From Pseudomonadota bacterium (lineage in GTDB: Bacteria > Pseudomonadota > Gammaproteobacteria > Xanthomonadales > Xanthomonadaceae): a stretch of 42,975 nt of DNA. The position numbers were made by a program, and so were the translations under genes. The stretch is from assembly GCA_018241125.1 (NCBI GenBank), contig JAFEEL010000012.1, positions 1-42,975 of the forward strand. The letters are read 5' to 3'. Shown piece after piece: positions 1 through 7,716 of the stretch; positions within the stretch are counted from its first letter, which is position 1, and every line of letters begins with the position of its first letter. The notes below the pieces were generated by a model. The model saw nothing but the letters and a program-made list of their open reading frames with translations, did not search any database and had not been told where the DNA came from.

Positions 1-141
1 AAGGCGTATATCGGCGCTATACAACGCGACCGGGCGCGCACGGTGGCCGCGCAGGCGCAGGCGATTGCGCTGGGGTGCGGCATGGCCTTCGGGTCAAAGG
101 AAGCCGCGCAGGCCGTCAAGGGGCTAGCCGAAGGGACGTGA
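1..141 (+). CDS. Phage tail-region protein, 3' end only (partial)
   Basis: The frame is open from the first base and stops at TGA 139-141, giving the last 46 residues of a protein that begins left of the window. The tail is Ala/Gln/Lys-rich and predicted helical (…AQAQAIALGCGMAFGS…). Its position just ahead of a tape-measure gene is the place where tailed phages carry a tail-assembly chaperone or minor tail protein, so I suggest that by position only. The last 18 nt overlap the end of the reversed gene at 124-534. No family could be assigned from 46 residues. Confidence 0.45.
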   Translation, partial: KAYIGAIQRDRARTVAAQAQAIALGCGMAFGSKEAAQAVKGLAEGT

Positions 142-534
142 TGGCCACGGCTTTTTTGCTTTATGCAATGCCTTGAGCCATAGCCATCCTATGTGGTCAT
201 AGGCGTCTGGGCCGGCACCGTCAATCAGCGTTCGCGCAAGCGCCAATCCATATCCGTTGATATGGATGATCGCGAGAATTTTGTAGTGCAAGTTTTCCGG
301 CTCCATTTGGCACGACCCGGTGTATTTGATTTCTTCCGGTGTGCGCGGAACCGGCAACCCAAGGTGGTAACTGAAAAGATTCATCGCTTCCACGGTGCTG
401 CAAATCATTGCCACCTCGGACGTTACATCATCCCCCACGGCCAACGAGGGCTTTGCAATGCAAGTCGAACTGGCCGCCGCGAGCAATCCCGCGAGCAACA
501 CCCTCTGCAACACCCATCCCGTGAACCGTTTCAT
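124..534 (-). CDS. Small exported protein inside the prophage remnant, unknown function
   Basis: The gene encodes 136 residues from ATG at 532-534. The N-terminus (MKRFTGWVLQRVLLAGLLAA…) is a Sec signal peptide: two basic residues, a hydrophobic core and a small-residue region ending near STCIA-KP. An SxC motif there could be a weak lipobox, but simple Sec cleavage is as likely. The mature part keeps two cysteines and several conserved-looking aromatic residues; I do not recognise a family. The gene lies opposite to the phage tail genes and between two of them, the arrangement of a phage moron, a gene carried for the host's benefit. A longer frame upstream of this Met is discarded because it would remove the signal peptide and run antisense into the tape-measure gene. 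Confidence 0.55.
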   Translation of the reverse strand: MKRFTGWVLQRVLLAGLLAAASSTCIAKPSLAVGDDVTSEVAMICSTVEAMNLFSYHLGLPVPRTPEEIKYTGSCQMEPENLHYKILAIIHINGYGLALARTLIDGAGPDAYDHIGWLWLKALHKAKKPWPSRPFG

Positions 535-553
535 TGCTGGCCTCCGGTGACCC

Positions 554-1426
554 ATGGCTGATATGCAAATCGCGATGCGCCTGTCGCTGGCCGATCTGGC
601 CAGCGCGCCGCTCGCGCAGTTCATGGAAAAACTGCAAGGGCTGACCGCGCTTGCCGATAAGGCCAGTGCCAGCGTCAAGAAGCTCGGCACGGGCGCAACG
701 TCGCTTGGGCATTCAGCATCCGCCGCAGGTCAAGGCATTGTCAAGCTAACCGAAACCCTGAGCACGCTGGCGCAGCCGTTGGGCGGACTGGAAGCCAAAC
801 TTGGCGCGGTGGTCGAATCGTTCACGCTGCTGGGCCGCTCGACGGTCACCAGCGCCGCCGGCATGCGTGCGGGCACCGAAGCGATGGAAGGGGCGACGCT
901 GGCCGCTGGGCGCTTGCACGGCAAACTGTCAGACGTGAGTTCATCGCTCAAGGGCATGGTCGAACTGTGGGCCGCGTTCAAGATCGAGCACGGCCTCACG
1001 AAGTCGTTCGAGGCGGCTTCGGACATGCAATCGCAGATGGCGCAGATGCGTCTGGCCGGGTTCTCGCAGGATCAAGCGGAGTTCGCGCGCGCCACTGCCA
1101 ACCGCTTGGCGCAGCAGAATCCGCAGGTGAGCAGTCTGGATGCGATGGAAGCCTATGAAGCGCCGGCCCCCGCGAAGGCGGGGGTGCCCCGCAGGGGTCG
1201 ATGCGGGGCGAGGGATGCGGGGCGAGGGATGCGGGGCGGAAGGCACGGCCATTGCCAAGCGTGCCACGCGGTGACGAACGATCAGGGCACCAGCCCAGAG
1301 CCGGCATGGAATCCGACCTGGAACTGGCCTTGCCGAGGCTGGCCGGGGCGGATGCCCTGTTTGCGCAGTGCCAGTACGGTCGGCCGCATCTGCTCGATCA
1401 ATGCTTCCACCCGCGCCCGCTCGTAG
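554..1426 (+). pseudogene. Phage tail tape-measure protein, truncated
   Basis: From ATG 554 the frame encodes about 200 residues with the look of a tape-measure N-terminus: long amphipathic helices rich in Ala, Leu, Ser, Thr and Gly (e.g. SVKKLGTGATSLGHSASAAG) and no Cys. Tape-measure proteins normally run 600 to more than 1000 residues and set tail length. Here the phage-like sequence ends around residue 202 (…SLDAMEAYEAP). Past that the frame enters a GC-rich repeat and continues antisense into the end of bepA, with Arg/Gly/Cys-rich composition typical of a shadow frame, stopping at 1426. I infer a deletion that fused the start of the gene to chromosomal DNA. The predicted product is not functional as a tail protein. 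Confidence 0.65.
1199..1240. repeat. 14-bp tandem repeat at the prophage/chromosome junction
   Basis: The 14-bp unit GATGCGGGGCGAGG occurs twice and is followed by a third, incomplete copy. Just left of it (1163-1195) is a GC-rich inverted segment (CCCCCGCGAAGGCGGGGG) of the kind scattered between genes in this order. Together they fill the 120 bp between the broken tape-measure gene and bepA. Confidence 0.7.
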
Positions 1427-2952
1427 TAATCCAGATCGGTGCGACGCTTGAGCGCTTCGAGCTGGTTGAGGCCGTCCTCGGCGCGGCCATTGAGGAACGC
1501 GGCTACCGCGTAGGCTTCGCTGGCGCGCGCGGTGTCGCCGGCGATTTCACAGGCGCGGGCAAAGGTTTGCTGGAACTCGGGGTCGTCGCCGCTGGCGTCG
1601 TTGAGGGGGCGCAGAACCTCCTGCGCGCGCCGCCCCGCCGCCACCGTACCGATCTGGCCGAGGGTTCCGGCGTAGATCAGGATGGCCGCGCGGTTGCCCG
1701 GCCAGCGCGCGAGGATGCGGTCGTAGTCGGCCAGAGCGGTGGCCTGCTGCCCGGCGTGGAACTGCGCACCGGCGATCGCCAGATCCAGCCAAAGCACATC
1801 CGGATGGCGTTGCGCCAACTGGCGCAGATCGGCCAGCGCCGTGGCAGCCTCGCCGTGGTCGATCAGTGCCAGATCCAGCCCATAGCGCTGGGCGTCGCCG
1901 AACGCTGCCGGGTTGGCGTTGCGGATCTTCTGGTATTCAGAGATCGCCGCGCTGCTGCTTTCGGCACTGAGCAAGCGCAGGCGCTCGCGAGCCCACAGGT
2001 AGTCGGTGCCCACCCGATCGGCGGCGCCGGCTCGGGCCAGCGTGGCCGTGCCCAGTCCCGGAGGCAGCAGCAGGTTTGCCGAAGGCCCGAGCGTGCCGGC
2101 GGGCAGGTCGGTCCGGGGCCGGTTTTTGATCTGCCGTGCGCGATCGAAGGCGTCGCTGATGCGGGTGGAGGTAACCGGGTGGTCCTGCAGGAAGTCGGGC
2201 ACCTTGTACTTGCCGTAGCCCTCGTCGCTGCGGTAGGCCACCTGCATGCGCTGGAAGAAGGTAGCCATCGCCACCGGATCGTAGCCAGCACGGGCCAGCG
2301 TCTGGATACCCAGGTGGTCGGCTTCGGTCTCGTTGTCGCGGGTGAAGTTGATCGCCATCTGCGCCATCAGCCCGCTGCCGGCCGCCAGGGCCGCTTCGGC
2401 GGCATTGCCCGAGGACGACGACGTGGAGCGCGAAGACAGCACCACTGCCGCCAGCATCGCCAGCACGATCGGCACTGCCGCCTTGCTTTGCGCCTCCACG
2501 GCGCGCAGCACGTGATTCTGGGTGACGTGCGCGAACTCGTGCGACATCACGCCGGCCAGTTCGTCTTCGCGGGTGGTGGCCAGGATCAGCCCGGCGTTGA
2601 CCCCCACGTAGCCGCCCAAGGTGGCGAACGCATTGATGTCGCGGGATTTGACCACGAACAGGTGGAACTTCTGCGAGGGCTTGTTGCTGGCGGCGCCGAG
2701 GCGGTCGCCGATTCCCTGCAGCCAGTCCTCCAGAAGCGGGTCTTCCAGTACCAAGCCTTCATTGCGAAGCTCGCGGTAGGTCATCAACCCGTATTGATCC
2801 TGTTCGGCAGGGGTGATGATCTGCCCGGCTGACGAACCGATGTCCGGCAGCGAGGTTTCGGCGCTTTGCGCCCACGCCGGGCTGCCGCAGGCCAGAGCGG
2901 CGCTGGCGAGGCAGGCGAGGATGGCCGATGGCAGGCGTGCGCGGTACGGCAT
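1282..2952 (-). CDS. bepA: BepA/YfgC-type periplasmic M48 metallopeptidase with TPR domain
   Basis: This 556-residue protein is a zinc protease and chaperone-like factor of the periplasm. In E. coli, BepA helps LptD and the BAM complex assemble outer-membrane proteins and degrades stalled substrates. The chosen start (2952) gives a clear signal peptide MPYRARLPSAILACLASAAL… cut near AWA-QS; an in-frame ATG 11 codons upstream (2985) is possible. The zinc site HEFAH is at residues 138-142 and the third ligand E210 lies in the motif NETEAD, both as in BepA. A hydrophobic stretch follows the HExxH helix. The C-terminal half is helical with TPR-like repeats (about residues 300-520). Length is longer than E. 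coli BepA (487) mainly in the tail. It is transcribed away from the grx gene and its 3' end faces the prophage remnant. Confidence 0.9.
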   Translation of the reverse strand: MPYRARLPSAILACLASAALACGSPAWAQSAETSLPDIGSSAGQIITPAEQDQYGLMTYRELRNEGLVLEDPLLEDWLQGIGDRLGAASNKPSQKFHLFVVKSRDINAFATLGGYVGVNAGLILATTREDELAGVMSHEFAHVTQNHVLRAVEAQSKAAVPIVLAMLAAVVLSSRSTSSSSGNAAEAALAAGSGLMAQMAINFTRDNETEADHLGIQTLARAGYDPVAMATFFQRMQVAYRSDEGYGKYKVPDFLQDHPVTSTRISDAFDRARQIKNRPRTDLPAGTLGPSANLLLPPGLGTATLARAGAADRVGTDYLWARERLRLLSAESSSAAISEYQKIRNANPAAFGDAQRYGLDLALIDHGEAATALADLRQLAQRHPDVLWLDLAIAGAQFHAGQQATALADYDRILARWPGNRAAILIYAGTLGQIGTVAAGRRAQEVLRPLNDASGDDPEFQQTFARACEIAGDTARASEAYAVAAFLNGRAEDGLNQLEALKRRTDLDYYERARVEALIEQMRPTVLALRKQGIRPGQPRQGQFQVGFHAGSGLVP

Positions 2953-3101
2953 GTGGCTATCCGGACGGTCGTCGGGGTCGAGCATGCGCCCGGCAACCCG
3001 GCCGCAGCGTGAATCAGCGAAGCCGGTGCAACCGCCGGAGGCCGTGGGGCGCTAGAATTCCACCCATCCGCTAGACCACGCCGGCAGGCACAAGGTTCCC
3101 C

Positions 3102-3371
3102 ATGAGCGAGCAACCACCGATCACCCTGTATACCACTGCCAGCTGCCCGTATTGCGTCGCCGCCAAGAACTTTCTGAGAAGCCGCGGTCTGGAGTGGGTG
3201 GAAGTGCGCGTGGACACCGATCCGGCGCAGCGCGCGGTGATGCGCGAGCGCAGCCGTCGCACCAGCGTGCCGCAGATTTTCATCGGCCCAACCCACGTTG
3301 GCGGATACGACGACCTGATCGCGCTTGATCGCCGTGGCGGCTTGCAAGCACTGCTCGCAGGTGCGGCATGA
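3102..3371 (+). CDS. grxC: Glutaredoxin, dithiol CPYC type (Grx3-like)
   Basis: An 89-residue glutaredoxin that uses glutathione to reduce protein disulfides and mixed disulfides in the cytoplasm. The active site CPYC is at residues 15-18, followed by the usual T-V-P cis-proline segment (TSVPQIFI, about 56-63) and the GGYDDL glutathione-binding turn. This is the full normal length of the family. An AAGG six bases before ATG 3102 serves as ribosome-binding site. Its stop overlaps the start of the next gene (ATGA, 3368-3371), so the two are very probably made together. Confidence 0.92.
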   Translation: MSEQPPITLYTTASCPYCVAAKNFLRSRGLEWVEVRVDTDPAQRAVMRERSRRTSVPQIFIGPTHVGGYDDLIALDRRGGLQALLAGAA

Positions 3372-3763
3372 GTGCGCCGGCGTCCGGCGATCGCAGCGCC
3401 GAGTTCACGGCCTTCCGGCAACGCATGAACGAGCGCATCCTGAGCCAGGACAATCAGGTCGTGCGGCGCTTCTTCGCGCTCGATACGCAGACTTACAAGC
3501 CCGGTGCGCTGGCTGGCAAGACCAAGGAACTGCTCGGTCTGGTCGCCTCGATGGTGCTGCGCTGCGACGATTGCATCAGCTACCACGTGGCGCAGTGCAA
3601 GGATGCCGGCGTGAACCGCGACGAGTTCTTCGAGGCGTTCTCGGTGGCCCTGGTGGTCGGCGGCAGCATCGTCATCCCGCACCTGCGGCGCGCCGTGGAT
3701 TTTCTCGATCAACTCGAAGGCGGTGCGGGGGCCCCATCGGCCAGCGCGCATCCGCACGCCTGA
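3368..3763 (+). CDS. Carboxymuconolactone decarboxylase/AhpD-like protein
   Basis: A 131-residue all-helical protein of the AhpD-like superfamily. The diagnostic C-x2-C-x3-H motif is present as CDDCISYH (C66, C69, H73). In AhpD this motif carries out thiol-disulfide exchange that feeds alkyl hydroperoxide reductase; other members are decarboxylases without the Cys pair. The intact Cys pair and the direct translational overlap with a glutaredoxin suggest a thiol-redox role, perhaps with Grx as its reductant; this pairing is an inference. The Ala/His-rich last 15 residues are probably disordered. Confidence 0.82.
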   Translation: MSAPASGDRSAEFTAFRQRMNERILSQDNQVVRRFFALDTQTYKPGALAGKTKELLGLVASMVLRCDDCISYHVAQCKDAGVNRDEFFEAFSVALVVGGSIVIPHLRRAVDFLDQLEGGAGAPSASAHPHA

Positions 3764-3852
3764 TGCGCCGGTTGCGCGACCAGCATCGGCGCCAACCGCC
3801 GATCTGATCGCACCATTTTGCGCAAGATCAATGGCTGCGGGCGTCGCTCGGG

Positions 3853-3858
3853 CATAAT
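3853..3858 (+). promoter_or_regulatory. Possible -10 element for the isocitrate dehydrogenase gene
   Basis: CATAAT lies about 50 bp upstream of the chosen start. No good -35 is seen at 16-18 bp, so this is a weak call resting on the -10 match and its position in the gap after the AhpD-like gene. Confidence 0.3.
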
Positions 3859-3910
3859 GAGCGGCTTTCCCGCGGCCATTTCGTCCGCACTGTCCCGGAA
3901 GCCACACCCC

Positions 3911-4915
3911 ATGACGCACACCATCGCAGTGATCCGCGGCGACGGCATCGGCCCGGAAATCATGGACGCCACCTTGCACGTGCTCGACGCGATGCATCTG
4001 GATCTGCAATACGTGTTCGTGGAAGCCGGCATGGCCGCGCTGGACAAGCATGGTTCGCTGTTGCCCGAGTCCACGCTCGATGCCATCGGTACGCACCGCG
4101 TCGCGCTCAAGAGCCCGCTGACCACCCCGGTCGGCGGCGGCTTTTCCTCGATCAACGTCGAACTGCGCAAGCGCTTCGACCTGTACGCCAACGTGCGCCC
4201 GGCGATCAGCTTCCCCAACACCAAGGCACGCTACGAGAACATCGACATCATCACCGTGCGCGAGAACACCGAAGGGGCGTACATCGGCGAGGGGCAAGCG
4301 ATCTCGGCCGACGGCACCACCGCGACCTTGCAGCAAAAGGTGACGCGCAAGGGTTCCGAGCGGATCGTCCGCTACGCCTTCGACATGGCGCGCAAGATCG
4401 GCCGCAAGAAGGTGACGATCGTGCACAAGGCCAACATCCTCAAGACCACGTCGGGCCTGTTTCTCAAGGTCGCCCGCGAGGTCGCTGCGTTGTATCCGGA
4501 CATCGGCTGCAACGAGATGATCGTGGACAACACCTGCATGCAACTGGTGATGCGCCCGGAGCAGTTCGACGTGATCGTGACCACCAACTTGTTCGGCGAC
4601 ATTGTCTCCGACCTGTGTGCGGGCCTGGTCGGCGGCCTGGGCCTGGCGCCGGGCGCCAACATCGGCGCCGATACGGCCATTTTTGAGGCGGTGCACGGCT
4701 CGGCCCCGGACATCGCCGGGCAGGGGATCGCCAATCCCTGCGCCTTGTTGCTGGGCGCGGCGCAGATGCTCGATCATCTGGGTATCCCGGCCGATGCCGA
4801 GCGCCTGCGCAAGGCGATCCGGGCGACGCTGGCAGCGAAGGACAGCCTCACGCCCGATCTGGGCGGCAGCGGCGACACGATGGGCTTCGCCAAGGCGATT
4901 GCGGCGCGGGCGTAA
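3911..4915 (+). CDS. Isocitrate dehydrogenase, NAD-dependent type (IMDH/IDH family)
   Basis: A 334-residue beta-decarboxylating dehydrogenase that oxidises isocitrate to 2-oxoglutarate and CO2 in the TCA cycle. Seen directly: the N-terminal IRGDGIGPEI, the substrate loop ALKSPLTTPVG with the SSIN helix, VRENTEGAYIGEGQ, the KANILKTTSGLF lysine segment, the metal-binding NLFGDIVSDL and the nucleotide loop HGSAPDIAGQG. The sequence closely follows the short NAD-type enzyme known from Xanthomonas rather than the 420-residue NADP enzyme of E. coli. Start 3911 is chosen because the family begins MT(H/Q)TI-VIRGDG; the 31 codons upstream are not conserved in character and cover the probable promoter. 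Homoisocitrate or isopropylmalate dehydrogenase are less likely given the SPLTTPVG loop. Confidence 0.88.
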   Translation: MTHTIAVIRGDGIGPEIMDATLHVLDAMHLDLQYVFVEAGMAALDKHGSLLPESTLDAIGTHRVALKSPLTTPVGGGFSSINVELRKRFDLYANVRPAISFPNTKARYENIDIITVRENTEGAYIGEGQAISADGTTATLQQKVTRKGSERIVRYAFDMARKIGRKKVTIVHKANILKTTSGLFLKVAREVAALYPDIGCNEMIVDNTCMQLVMRPEQFDVIVTTNLFGDIVSDLCAGLVGGLGLAPGANIGADTAIFEAVHGSAPDIAGQGIANPCALLLGAAQMLDHLGIPADAERLRKAIRATLAAKDSLTPDLGGSGDTMGFAKAIAARA

Positions 4916-5023
4916 CGTGACGCGGGCGTAATGTGGCGGGCGCGATCCTCCGGCCGGGCATGGGTGAGGGAGTGTTCGCGTCGTGCCCACGCAGTGCCGA
5001 TGCGGACGTTGGCGGCGTGACGC

Positions 5024-5518
5024 TCAGTGCGGAATCGTCGGGGAGGCCGGGGCGGCGTCGTGTTCCAGGTAGCGGCGCAACCCAGCCTCACCCGAGCGCA
5101 TGACGCCGTCGTGGTTCCAGCGGAACATCGGTGCCAGCAACGGCGACAACCAACGCATCCAGCGGCGCTGCAGTCGCACTCGCCAGACATAGGTGACGTC
5201 GGTGAAGCCCGGTTCGTCGCGGAGCAACCACACGCCTTCGCCGTCGAGCTGGCCGTGCGCGCGACCACGCAGCCGTCGATGGCGAACGCACTCGATGCTC
5301 TCGACCTCGATGACGATGCGATAGGGCAGGCGGGTGGCCCAGTCGATCCGGCGCAGCGTGCCCACGCCGTCCGCCCCGCCTTCACGCAGGGTGTGCACGG
5401 CGCGTACGTACGGCCACCAACGCGGCCACGCCGCCGGGTTGGTGAGCGCTTCCCACACGCGATCGACCGGCGCGTGGATGCGCCAGTGGCTTACCAGATC
5501 GAAATGATCGCAAGGCAT
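5024..5518 (-). CDS. SRPBCC (START-like) domain protein
   Basis: A 164-residue single-domain protein with the helix-grip pattern of polyketide cyclase/dehydrase-like SRPBCC proteins. The opening SHWRIHAPVDRVWEALTNPA is the typical first strand and helix, followed by WPRWWP. The middle strands (GTLRRIDWATRLPYRIVIE) and the last long helix (NHDGVMRSGEAGLRRYLEH) complete the fold. These proteins bind hydrophobic ligands; no catalytic residues can be read from sequence, so a substrate cannot be given. The long frame upstream of this Met (to 6403) is antisense to the sigma-factor gene and is ignored. It is divergent from the ECF sigma gene with 247 bp between. Confidence 0.75.
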   Translation of the reverse strand: MPCDHFDLVSHWRIHAPVDRVWEALTNPAAWPRWWPYVRAVHTLREGGADGVGTLRRIDWATRLPYRIVIEVESIECVRHRRLRGRAHGQLDGEGVWLLRDEPGFTDVTYVWRVRLQRRWMRWLSPLLAPMFRWNHDGVMRSGEAGLRRYLEHDAAPASPTIPH

Positions 5519-5765
5519 GGCGGCAGTTGGCTGCGGTGGACGATTTGGCGGGTGGGCAGCGCGGTCGAACACGCCGTGTCCGGCCGGGGTGTGTCGCGTG
5601 TGACTGGTACGCGGCCGCGGCGCGGGTGGATGCATCGACAAGGCGGGTGGTCGCGTGGCGTCTGCGTGCATCCGTGGTGACGGGTTTTTCGTATAGTGAC
5701 CATCGCACTGACCGCCGCGCCGGGAAATCCGTGCGTTTTCCACGCTGGCCCATGAAGGTTGCCGC

Positions 5766-6479
5766 ATGACCCCCGTCATCAGCAGAACCCGTCGGTCCGG
5801 GCAGGAACATCCGCCTGCCGCCCCTGAGTCGGAGCCGCCTGCCGCGCCGCCGGGTGCGATGGGTGAACACCGGTCTTCGCGCCCCGAGGGGATGGGCGCG
5901 GCCACCGCCGCCGATGCGCAGTTCGGCCACTGGATCGAGGCTATCGTCGGTGGCGACCAGCGGGCGTTGGCGGCGCTGTACGACGCCACCTTTGCGCGGG
6001 TTTTCGGGCTCGTGCAACGCATCGTGCGCGACACCGCCACCGCCGAGGAGGTGGTGGAGGACGCGTATTTCCAGGTCTGGCGACAGGCCGTGCGTTTCGA
6101 TCCGAAGCGCGGCAAGGCACTGACCTGGGTGCTGGCCATCGCCCGATCGCGCGCAATCGACGCCTTGCGGCGGCAGGTGCGCTTCCAGCACGTCGAGCTG
6201 GACGATGCCGCCGGTGCGGGCGTCTTCGACGAGGCGCCCGAGTCGGACGAGTTGCTGGATCTGGCGTTGCGCACGGCCGAGTTGCAGCACGCCTTGACCC
6301 TGCTGGGCGAACAACCGCGCCAGTTGGTATCGATGGCTTTCTTCCGTGGGCTGTCGCACGAGCAGATCGCCGCGCACACCCGCCTGCCTCTGGGCACCGT
6401 CAAGTCGCAGATTCGCCGGGCGCTGCTGGCGTTGCGGCAAATACTCGGCGGCGACGGTGCCGTCCTGGTGGCGCCATGA
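5766..6479 (+). CDS. ECF-type sigma-70 family RNA polymerase sigma factor
   Basis: A 237-residue group 4 (ECF) sigma factor. The sigma2 region spans about residues 55-135 (ALAALYDATFARVFGLVQRI… with VWRQAVRFDPKRG and WVLAIARSRAIDALRR for -10 recognition). The sigma4 helix-turn-helix spans about 175-225 (LPLGTVKSQIRRALLALR). The first 45 residues are Pro/Glu-rich and extra to the family core. A GAAGG seven bases ahead of ATG 5766 supports this start, though ATGs at codons 32 and 43 would still give a full core. The stop overlaps an ATG of the next gene (ATGA 6476-6479). The cupin neighbour recalls the RpoE-ChrR pairs that respond to singlet oxygen or peroxides. TATAGT at 5692-5697 may be its -10. 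Confidence 0.9.
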   Translation: MTPVISRTRRSGQEHPPAAPESEPPAAPPGAMGEHRSSRPEGMGAATAADAQFGHWIEAIVGGDQRALAALYDATFARVFGLVQRIVRDTATAEEVVEDAYFQVWRQAVRFDPKRGKALTWVLAIARSRAIDALRRQVRFQHVELDDAAGAGVFDEAPESDELLDLALRTAELQHALTLLGEQPRQLVSMAFFRGLSHEQIAAHTRLPLGTVKSQIRRALLALRQILGGDGAVLVAP

Positions 6480-6529
6480 CTGGCTCATCGCGCCGCCGCT
6501 CCCCCGGACTACGCAAGGACCAGCACACC

Positions 6530-7381
6530 ATGCGCAACGATGCCTTGCCTGAACCCATCACGCCCGCGCCCGACCCGGTCGACCCGACGGCCGAGGTGTT
6601 GTTGGCCGAGCCATTTGCCAGCGCGTGGGCCACCGATGCCGCTGGCGCTGCCGACATTGCCCGGGATGTGCGCAATCGCCTGCTCGAGCGGCTGGCGGCG
6701 TCACGCCGCGAAGCATCGACGATGTTCACCCGCCGATTGAACCATGCCCCCGGCATCCAGCTGGCACCCGGGGTCGTCGCGAAGACCTTGTACACCGCTG
6801 GCCACCATCGCCCCTTGCGCGCGGGTGAGCCGCTGTGTGCCCGCATCATCGAACTTGCCGCCGGCGCGCGGTGGTCGGGGCCGGACAGTGACAGTCATCG
6901 CGAGTGGCTCGTGCTGCGCGGTTCGGTGCGTATCGGAGCGGTCGATTTGACCCTGCGCGACTACCACGTGCAGCCGATGGGCGCGGCCGGCGGTGGGCTT
7001 GCCTGCGCCCATGCGACGCGCTTGTTCTTGCGTCAGTCCGATTGTGTGGCGTTACCCGGCGACGCGCCGTCGACCGTGCGCGATGCGCAGGCGGGCTGGC
7101 CGGAGTTCGCGCCGGGCATACGGCGCCGCGTGCTCTGGCAGCGCGGTGACGAGGCCGCCCTGCTGTACAACGCCCGCGCCGGTGCGGCGGTGCCCTTGCA
7201 CACCCATGGCCATGACGAAGAGTGTCTGATGGTGCAGGGCGAGCTGTATCTCGATGACCTGCTGCTGCAAGAGGGCGACTATCAGTTGGCGCCGGCGGGA
7301 ACCGGCCATCGCGTCACCCAGACCGACACCGGGGTGGTGATCTACGCCCATGGCGACATGGACTTCCGGTTCGTGGCGTGA
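6530..7381 (+). CDS. Bicupin protein, ChrR-like, probable partner of the ECF sigma factor
   Basis: A 283-residue protein with two cupin folds. The second (about residues 195-280) carries a good metal motif, VPLHTHGHDEECLMVQGEL, i.e. HxHxxxE then GD and H (GTGHRV). The first (about 80-160) has the fold pattern but few metal ligands (SDSHREWLVLRGSV). ChrR of Rhodobacter has an N-terminal zinc anti-sigma domain with His/Cys ligands; here the first 80 residues contain no Cys, so that domain is absent or greatly altered. Start 6530 is preferred because AAGGA lies ten bases upstream; the alternative ATG at 6476 overlaps the sigma stop. I infer a sensor or anti-sigma role from gene pairing; a separate cupin enzyme is possible. 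The GC hairpin GCCCGG-N6-CCGGGC at 7398-7415 follows the gene. Confidence 0.75.
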   Translation: MRNDALPEPITPAPDPVDPTAEVLLAEPFASAWATDAAGAADIARDVRNRLLERLAASRREASTMFTRRLNHAPGIQLAPGVVAKTLYTAGHHRPLRAGEPLCARIIELAAGARWSGPDSDSHREWLVLRGSVRIGAVDLTLRDYHVQPMGAAGGGLACAHATRLFLRQSDCVALPGDAPSTVRDAQAGWPEFAPGIRRRVLWQRGDEAALLYNARAGAAVPLHTHGHDEECLMVQGELYLDDLLLQEGDYQLAPAGTGHRVTQTDTGVVIYAHGDMDFRFVA

Positions 7382-7495
7382 TCGCAATCGGCCGGATGCC
7401 CGGTACACGCCGGGCCGGTGGCGGGAAGCGGCAGTACCAATGCCAGTCGCAGGCAAGCCGGCGATCGTCCCCGGGTGGCGCTGGCCTGGCAGCAT

Positions 7496-7551
7496 GTTGA
7501 AAAAGGGCCTTCCCCCCACCTGCGCGGGGGCAGGCTCTGCTCTTTTTCAAC
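7496..7551. repeat. Inverted repeat with GTTGAAAAAG arms
   Basis: The 13-nt arms GTTGAAAAAGGGC (7496-7508) and GCTCTTTTTCAAC (7539-7551) match at 12 of 13 positions. They enclose a second GC-rich hairpin (CCCC…GGGG). Size and form suggest a small non-coding palindromic repeat. It lies in the 333-bp gap 7382-7714, which has no gene I can support. Confidence 0.7.
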
Positions 7552-7568
7552 GCGCCCAGTCCGGTACA

Positions 7569-7666
7569 TGCCCGTACCCGGCTCCGCCCAAGCAAACACT
7601 TGCGTGTTTGATTGGCGTGCCCGTACCCGGCTCCGCCCAAGCAAACACTTGCGTGTTTGATTGGCG
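7569..7666. repeat. Perfect 49-bp tandem duplication, each unit with a hairpin
   Basis: Bases 7569-7617 are repeated exactly at 7618-7666. Each unit contains the palindrome CAAACAC-TTGC-GTGTTTG (7593-7610 in the first copy), extended by an imperfect CCAA…TTGG stem. There are no spacers and only two units, so this is not CRISPR. The 49-bp unit reads like a palindromic intergenic repeat that was duplicated in place. Confidence 0.85.
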
Positions 7667-7690
7667 TGCGATCCGTCCATGGACCGCATC

Positions 7691-7716
7691 AGCAGGCTGA
7701 TTTTCAACAGTCTGCT
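7691..7716 (-). terminator. Hairpin repeat at the end of the cytochrome c gene; possible terminator
   Basis: AGCAGGCTG (7691-7699) and CAGTCTGCT (7708-7716) form a 9-bp stem with one G-T mismatch and an 8-nt loop. The stop codon of the cytochrome gene (7715-7717) overlaps the stem. The same 26-nt sequence occurs in the opposite sense at 39744-39769, so it is a repeat family member that may act as a terminator here. There is no downstream T run. Confidence 0.5.

Larger units (their letters stand above)
1..1160. mobile_element. Right end of a degraded prophage
   Basis: This stretch holds the last codons of a short phage-type gene, a reversed small exported-protein gene and the first 200 codons of a tail tape-measure gene. 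The tape-measure frame loses phage character at about 1160, where a GC-rich interspersed-repeat-like sequence begins. Housekeeping genes follow directly. I infer a prophage remnant whose body lies left of the window and whose right part has been deleted. No integrase or attachment site is visible here. Confidence 0.6.

Noticed and set aside
1201-2832. A 543-codon forward frame across bepA
   Set aside because: Antisense to a clear HExxH metallopeptidase gene; starts in the tandem repeat.
7569-7666. CRISPR array
   Set aside because: Only two adjacent identical units with no spacers and no cas genes in the window; the 13-bp and 15-bp repeats also lack spacers.
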